Below are positions 59,628 to 64,000 of a stretch of 64,000 nt of DNA, piece after piece. Position numbers and translations under genes: made by a program. Numbering within the stretch: the stretch's first letter is position 1; each line of letters opens with the position of its first letter. This stretch comes from Elymus sibiricus (taxonomy: Eukaryota; Streptophyta; Magnoliopsida; Poales; Poaceae), in contig CM077676.1 in the NCBI GenBank assembly GCA_039707655.1, positions 376,964,114 through 377,028,113 of the forward strand, given 5' to 3'. The notes under the pieces were generated by a model, which was given only the letters and a program-made list of their open reading frames with translations, did no database searches and was not told the DNA's origin.

Positions 59628-61522
59628 TTGCGGGGCTCTTCCGTGAAGGGATCTTCTTTCACTGTCGGAGAATGTAAATGCTCGAGGAACACATTGCTGG
59701 GTATAGGTTTCCGAGCGGACCCAATTTTTGCCAGATCATCTGCCGCTTGATTCTTGGCTCGGGGAACGTGATGTAGCTCCAGACCCTCAAATTTCTTCTC
59801 CAACTTTCTCACCGCGTTGCAGTATCCTGTCATCGCGAGGCTTCTGATATCCCACTCCTTCATCACTTGGTTCACAACTAGATCCGAGTCCCCGTAGACC
59901 ATCAGGCGCCGGACGCCGAGTGAGATGGCCATACGTAGACCATAAAGGAGCGCTTCATACTCGGCTCCATTGTTGGAGGAATCGAAGTGAATCTGTAGAA
60001 CATATCTGAGACGATCGCCTTTCGGAGATACTAACACGACTCCAGCTCCTGAACCATTCAGCATCTTGGAACCGTCAAAGAACATGGTCCAGTGTTCCGG
60101 GTGACTCTGAGTCGGTTGCTGTTGTTCAGTCCACTCGGCTAGGAAGTCGGCTAATGCTTGGGACTTGATCGCCTTCTTCGCCTCGAACTTGATGTCCAGG
60201 GGCAGGAGCTCGATAGCCCACTTCGCCACTCGACCAGTCGCATCCCGATTGTTCATGATCTCAGACAGCGGGGCGTCGCTGACGACTGACACGGTGTGCT
60301 CTTGGAAGTAATGGGCTACTTTCTTCGCAATCAGGTAGATGCCGTAGACGAGCTTCTGGTAATGAGGATACCTCTGCTTGGATGGAGTTAGAACTTCAGA
60401 AATGTAATAGACTGGGCGCTGGACTTTGTAAGTTTTGCCCTGTTCTTCTCGCTCGACTGTGAGGACAGTGCTGACAACTTGACCAGTGGCCGCGATGTAC
60501 AGGAGCAATGGCTCATTGCTGTTCGGAGCGGCGAGCACCGGCTGGGTGGAAAGCAGGGCTTTGAGCTCAACAAACGCTGCTTGTGCTTCAGCAGTCCACT
60601 CGAACGAATCAGATTTCTTCATCAATCGGTACAGGGGCAGTGCCTTCTCACCGAGACGGGAGATGAATCGGCTCAGAGCTGTGAGGCAACCCGTGAGCTT
60701 CTGCACATCATGAAGACGTTCAGGACGTTTCATTCGTACAATCGCCCCGATCTTCTCAGGATTGGCATCTATCCCTCGTTCGGAAATGAGGAAACCGAGT
60801 AACTTGCCCCCAGGAACTCCGAAAGTGCACTTTGCTGGATTCAACCTGATATCGTACTTCCGCAGATTTGCGAAAGTTTCAGCAAAGTCAGCCAGCAGGT
60901 CGGAACCCTTTCTGGACTTGACCACGATATCGTCCATATATGCTTCGATGTTCCGACTGATCTGTTTTTGCAAACACTTTTGCACCATGCGCATGAAAGT
61001 GGCGCCAACATTTTTAAGACCGAATGGCATGGTGATATAGCAGAAACACCCGAAGGGGGTGATAAAAGCTGTTTTTATTTCATCTGGCCCATACAGTCGG
61101 ATCTGGTGGTACCCGGAGTACGCATCCAGAAAAGACAGTCGCTCACAACCCGTGATGGAATCTACGATTTGATCTATGCGGGGGAGCGGGAAATGATCCT
61201 TGGGGCAGACCCAATTGATGTGCTTGAAATCGATGCACATTCGGAGAGACTTATCCTTCTTAGGGACCATGACGACGTTGGCGAGCCACTCAGAGTGGTA
61301 CACCTCACGGATGAACTCGGCTGCCAGGAGCCGAGCAACTTCTTCGCCAATGGCCTTCCTCTTCTGTGTAGCAGAGCGACGAAGATGCTCCTTCACAGGT
61401 TTTGCCTTTGAGTCGACTCGCAAACGGTGCTCAGCCAGCTCCCTGGGTACACCCGGCATGCCGGATGGTTTCCATGCGAAGATGTCCCAGTTCTCATAGA
61501 GGAACTGGATGAGCGCTTCTTC
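59573..61522 (-). pseudogene. Reverse transcriptase with two RNase H domains (Tat type)
   Basis: The open frame runs from just after a TAG at 61525-61523 to 59573. RT motifs in order: V-V-M-V-P-K-K-D, R-M-C-I-D-F, F-P-L-P-R-I-D, F-L-D-A-Y-S-G-Y-H-Q-I, M-P-F-G-L-K-N-V-G-A-T-F, Y-M-D-D-I-V-V-K. The retroviral-type RNase H (with F-E-W-T, L-L-L-Y-I-A-A, Y-P-H-Y-Q-K-L-V) follows. A second RNase H (F-F-D-G-S, N-N-G-A-E-Y-E-A-L, V-Y-G-D-S-D-L-V-V-N-Q-V) is the archaeal-like copy typical of Tat. Catalytic residues of both look intact; the frame is lost only before the integrase. Confidence 0.93.
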
Positions 61523-62308
61523 CTATTTGCTGTCGAGTGTCGTTGAGATGTTGGTGGGGGCAGCACTGGGACCCTCCGGGTGGATGTGCACAGGCTTCGT
61601 ATCTCCGGCCGAATGAAACGCAGATTCTGCAGCTGGCTTCTTGGAGCGCAGCAGATCACTCGGATCAGCATTTTTCTTGTACTCCTCCAACTCCACCATG
61701 GCCATCTGCTCATCAGCGATCTTGGACCCTTGTTGCAAACACTCCTCTGCGCGCTGCCGACTGCCAGTGACTGTGATCACACCTTTGGGGCCGGGCATCT
61801 TCAGCTTGAGATACACATAACATGGGCGGGCCATGAAACGCGCGTAAGCCGGCCGACCAAGGATGGCATGGTAGGCACTGCGGAAGTCGACCACTTCGAA
61901 GGTCAGCCTTTCCTTCCTAAAGTTCTTGTCGTCTCCAAAGACCACATCCAAGGCGATCTGCCCGAGTGACTTCGCTTTCTTGCCGGGGATCACTCCGTGA
62001 AACTGCATGCTGCTCTCACTAAGATGGGACATCGGAATGCCCATCGCTTCCAAAGTATCAGTGTACAGAATGTTCAGTCCGCTTCCACCGTCCATGAGGA
62101 CCTTGCGCAATCGGACGCCTCCCACGACTGGATCGACCACTAGCGCCTGCCGCCCAGGGGTGGCAATGTAGGCTGGGTGATCCGACTGATCAAAGGTGAT
62201 CGGAGTCTTCGACCAGTTCAGAAACTTTGTCGTCGCCGGCATGGCCATGTTCACTTCTCGGTTGATAACCTTCAACCGACTCCTGCTCTCTACATCTGCA
62301 AAGATCAT
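61523..62308 (-). pseudogene. Aspartic protease region of the Tat-type element
   Basis: The active-site block is L-M-D-G-G-S-G-L-N-I-L-Y, with the later hydrophobic I-L-G-R-P-A-Y. The frame is the same as RT, separated only by one TAG (61525-61523) in S-K-stop-E-E-A-L, best explained by CAG to TAG. Upstream it is separated from gag by a TGA at about 62395 in the same frame. Confidence 0.85.
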
Positions 62309-62392
62309 CAGGGTTGCGTTGACACTGGGAAAAGGTTCATCTTTGTCTCCATCATCAGCATCTTCTGGGCTCTTCTCACTCGACTGGCCCTC

Positions 62393-64000
62393 TCAGAACT
62401 GCTGTATCAACAGTCTGCACTGTCGAGTGGTATGCTTGGGCAATATCAGATTGCCCTCCTCATCCTTTCTGGTGTGGATGTGACACGGCAAATCGAGGAC
62501 ATCTTGGCCCGACTGATCTCTTTTTTTTTTCGAGATCCACTTTTCCTTAGCCTCCCCCTTGTTCTTGGCTTGGCCAGCCAGTGCGGCAGCCTCGGCCTGA
62601 ACCGAACCATCAGTCTTGCGCTTCGGCTTCTGACTGGGATTACTGTTTCCGGGGTTGGGCTCACTGGTTTTCCCTTTGCCGTTACGGAGACGGTCCTCCT
62701 CTTCTCCGTTTGCGTACCGAGTGGCGATCTCCATCATTCGGCTCATGGTCAAAGATCCTGACCGACCGAATTTCAGGATGAGCTCCCGATATCTGACTCC
62801 TGCCTTGAAGGCACAGACTACTTGATGCTCCGTGACATTCTCCACCACATGATGCAAGGTTGTCCACCGTTGAATGTACTCCCTCAAGGTTTCATTCGGC
62901 TTCTGCACACAATGCTGTAGCTCAGACAATCCAGCTAGGCGTTTGCACGTGCCCTCGAATGTTTTGATGAACACTCGGGCCAAATATTCCCAGCAGTATA
63001 TGTTGGCCGGAGTGAGCTGATTGAGCCAGGCGTGGGCGGACCCTTCCAGCATCAATGGCAAATGCTTCATAGCCACATAGTCATTTCCTCCTCCAATCTG
63101 CACAGCCACTCGGTAATCCTCTAACCAAGTTTCTGGCTTGGACTCACCGGTGAACTTGCTTACTCCAGCTGCCAATCTGAAGTTTGGCGGAATCTCGGCG
63201 GCCCTGATGGCTCTGCTGAAACACTCGGGCCCTGAGATGAAGGCTCCACTTCCACTCGGACGATCTCTGTCCAAGTTCTCTCTCAGAGCTCTTCCTCTGT
63301 CGACCAGGTTCTGGGCGAGAACAGATCTCGCGTTGAACTACGGGTCACGATAGTCGACTGGCTCTCTCTGGCGATAACCGTCACCATGGCGGGGAGGGCT
63401 GGCCCTCCGATCATTGCCGTAAGGACGCCTGGCATCGTACGGCCGGGACAAGCCATCCCGCGGAGGGGGCGACTGCATACGACGATGATCGTCCTGACGC
63501 CGCGGAGGCGTATTCCGACTGCGACCCTGCTCCGAGTACTGGTCTCGGTGGCGGTCTTGGTCGTTTCGCCGCGGAGGCGAGTGTCTGTTTCTCCTTGGGG
63601 ACACTGGACTGTGGGCCGACTGAACGGTGTCAGCCCTAACGGATCTGCTGTGAATCCGGTTGTGCGACTGGGATACTGCCGAATTTTGCTCCTCAGCTGC
63701 CTTGAGCAGGGCCCGGATCTGCCGAAGACCCTCCCCCACCTCGGATCGGGATGGCTCAATGGAATCTGCTATCCGAGTGGCCGCCGCCAGATTCTGGACG
63801 GGAGTGCGGAATACCTGGAAACTCTGCTGCTGGTCATTCGAGAACAACTGCCGCTGCCGCCGACTAGAACTGGGCTGATGCTGCCTGCGGGTGCGTTCGT
63901 CGAGTGACTTCTGGAGCGCTTCCAGATGATTGCGCTCAGCCAAGTTGGCCTGGCGCACGGCCTCCAAAGCCTGAGCCTCGGGGGTCGTCCCAACGATGGG
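62393..64000 (-). pseudogene. Gag of the Tat-type element, 5' part beyond window
   Basis: 63274-62393 holds the retrotransposon gag domain (F-T-G-E-S-K-P-E-T-W-L, H-A-W-L-N-Q-L, L-R-E-Y-I-Q-R-W). A C-x-H...H-x4-C metal-binding tail (C-H-I-H...K-H-T-T-R-Q-C) closes it. The N-terminal region (63993-63338) is Arg/Ser/Pro-rich and is separated by a stop at 63340-63338 (R-D-P-stop-F-N-A-R). The reading frame continues off the right edge of the window. Confidence 0.85.

Larger units (their letters stand above)
51929..64000 (-). mobile_element. Gypsy retrotransposon of the Tat lineage (5' end beyond window)
   Basis: Minus orientation: gag (from the window end to 62393), protease, RT, dual RNase H, integrase (to ~58310), a tandem-repeat region, an antisense multi-exon gene and a 3' LTR at 51929-52462. 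The extra RNase H after RT and an additional ORF between pol and the 3' LTR are hallmarks of the Tat group (RIRE2, Grande). A target duplication candidate TAGTG is at 51924-51928; its partner is outside the window. Several nonsense changes show the copy is dead. Confidence 0.9.

Noticed and set aside
60479..61411. Plus-strand ORFs across RT
   Set aside because: Shadows of the well-supported minus-strand RT/RNase H.

Overview
This is a stretch of nuclear genome from a Triticeae grass (wheat, Aegilops or barley type). Three things point there: nested retroelements with Angela/BARE-type Copia LTRs, PIF-Harbinger and Stowaway MITEs, and grass-type split genes with GT-AG introns. All calls were made by eye; no database was searched.

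Layout. 1-9.2 kb is transposon debris: the 3' part of an Angela-like LTR, a truncated LTR of a second family, the right end of a Harbinger element with an ORF1-like gene, a diverged 0.65-kb direct duplication, Copia remnants and a Stowaway MITE. 9.2-18.0 kb is a small gene island with three apparently intact genes. These are a CCCH zinc-finger/FG nucleoporin-like protein (minus, 10 coding exons), a small Cys-rich secreted protein on the other side of a 532-bp divergent promoter, and a Lzipper-MIP1/DUF547 protein (minus, 9 coding exons). 19.5-24.5 kb is AT-rich repeat DNA holding a candidate Helitron. 24.5-39.9 kb is nested: an RNase H-like pseudogene split by a Harbinger MITE, a second Harbinger element whose ORF is broken by two solo LTRs, and a third MITE split by a complete 9.5-kb Copia element.

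40.2-42.1 kb has a foldback element and then an intact CYSTM (Cys-rich tail, GYPP-repeat) gene. 42.8-49.4 kb is a BED/DUF659/hAT-dimerisation pseudogene split by a young 4.1-kb LTR element that carries an RRM-domain ORF and a 719-codon open frame. 50.1-50.4 kb is a lone first exon of galactokinase. From 51.9 kb to the window end lies a minus-strand Tat-lineage Gypsy element (3' LTR, integrase, dual RNase H/RT, protease, gag). Downstream of pol it carries about 13 copies of a 72-bp tandem repeat and a 7-exon coiled-coil gene in antisense.

Functionally the host genes are housekeeping or stress type: mRNA export at the pore, a secreted Cys-rich protein, a DUF547 protein and a CYSTM membrane protein. 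Nearly every nonsense mutation I can infer in the elements fits a C-to-T transition, as expected for methylated, silenced DNA.
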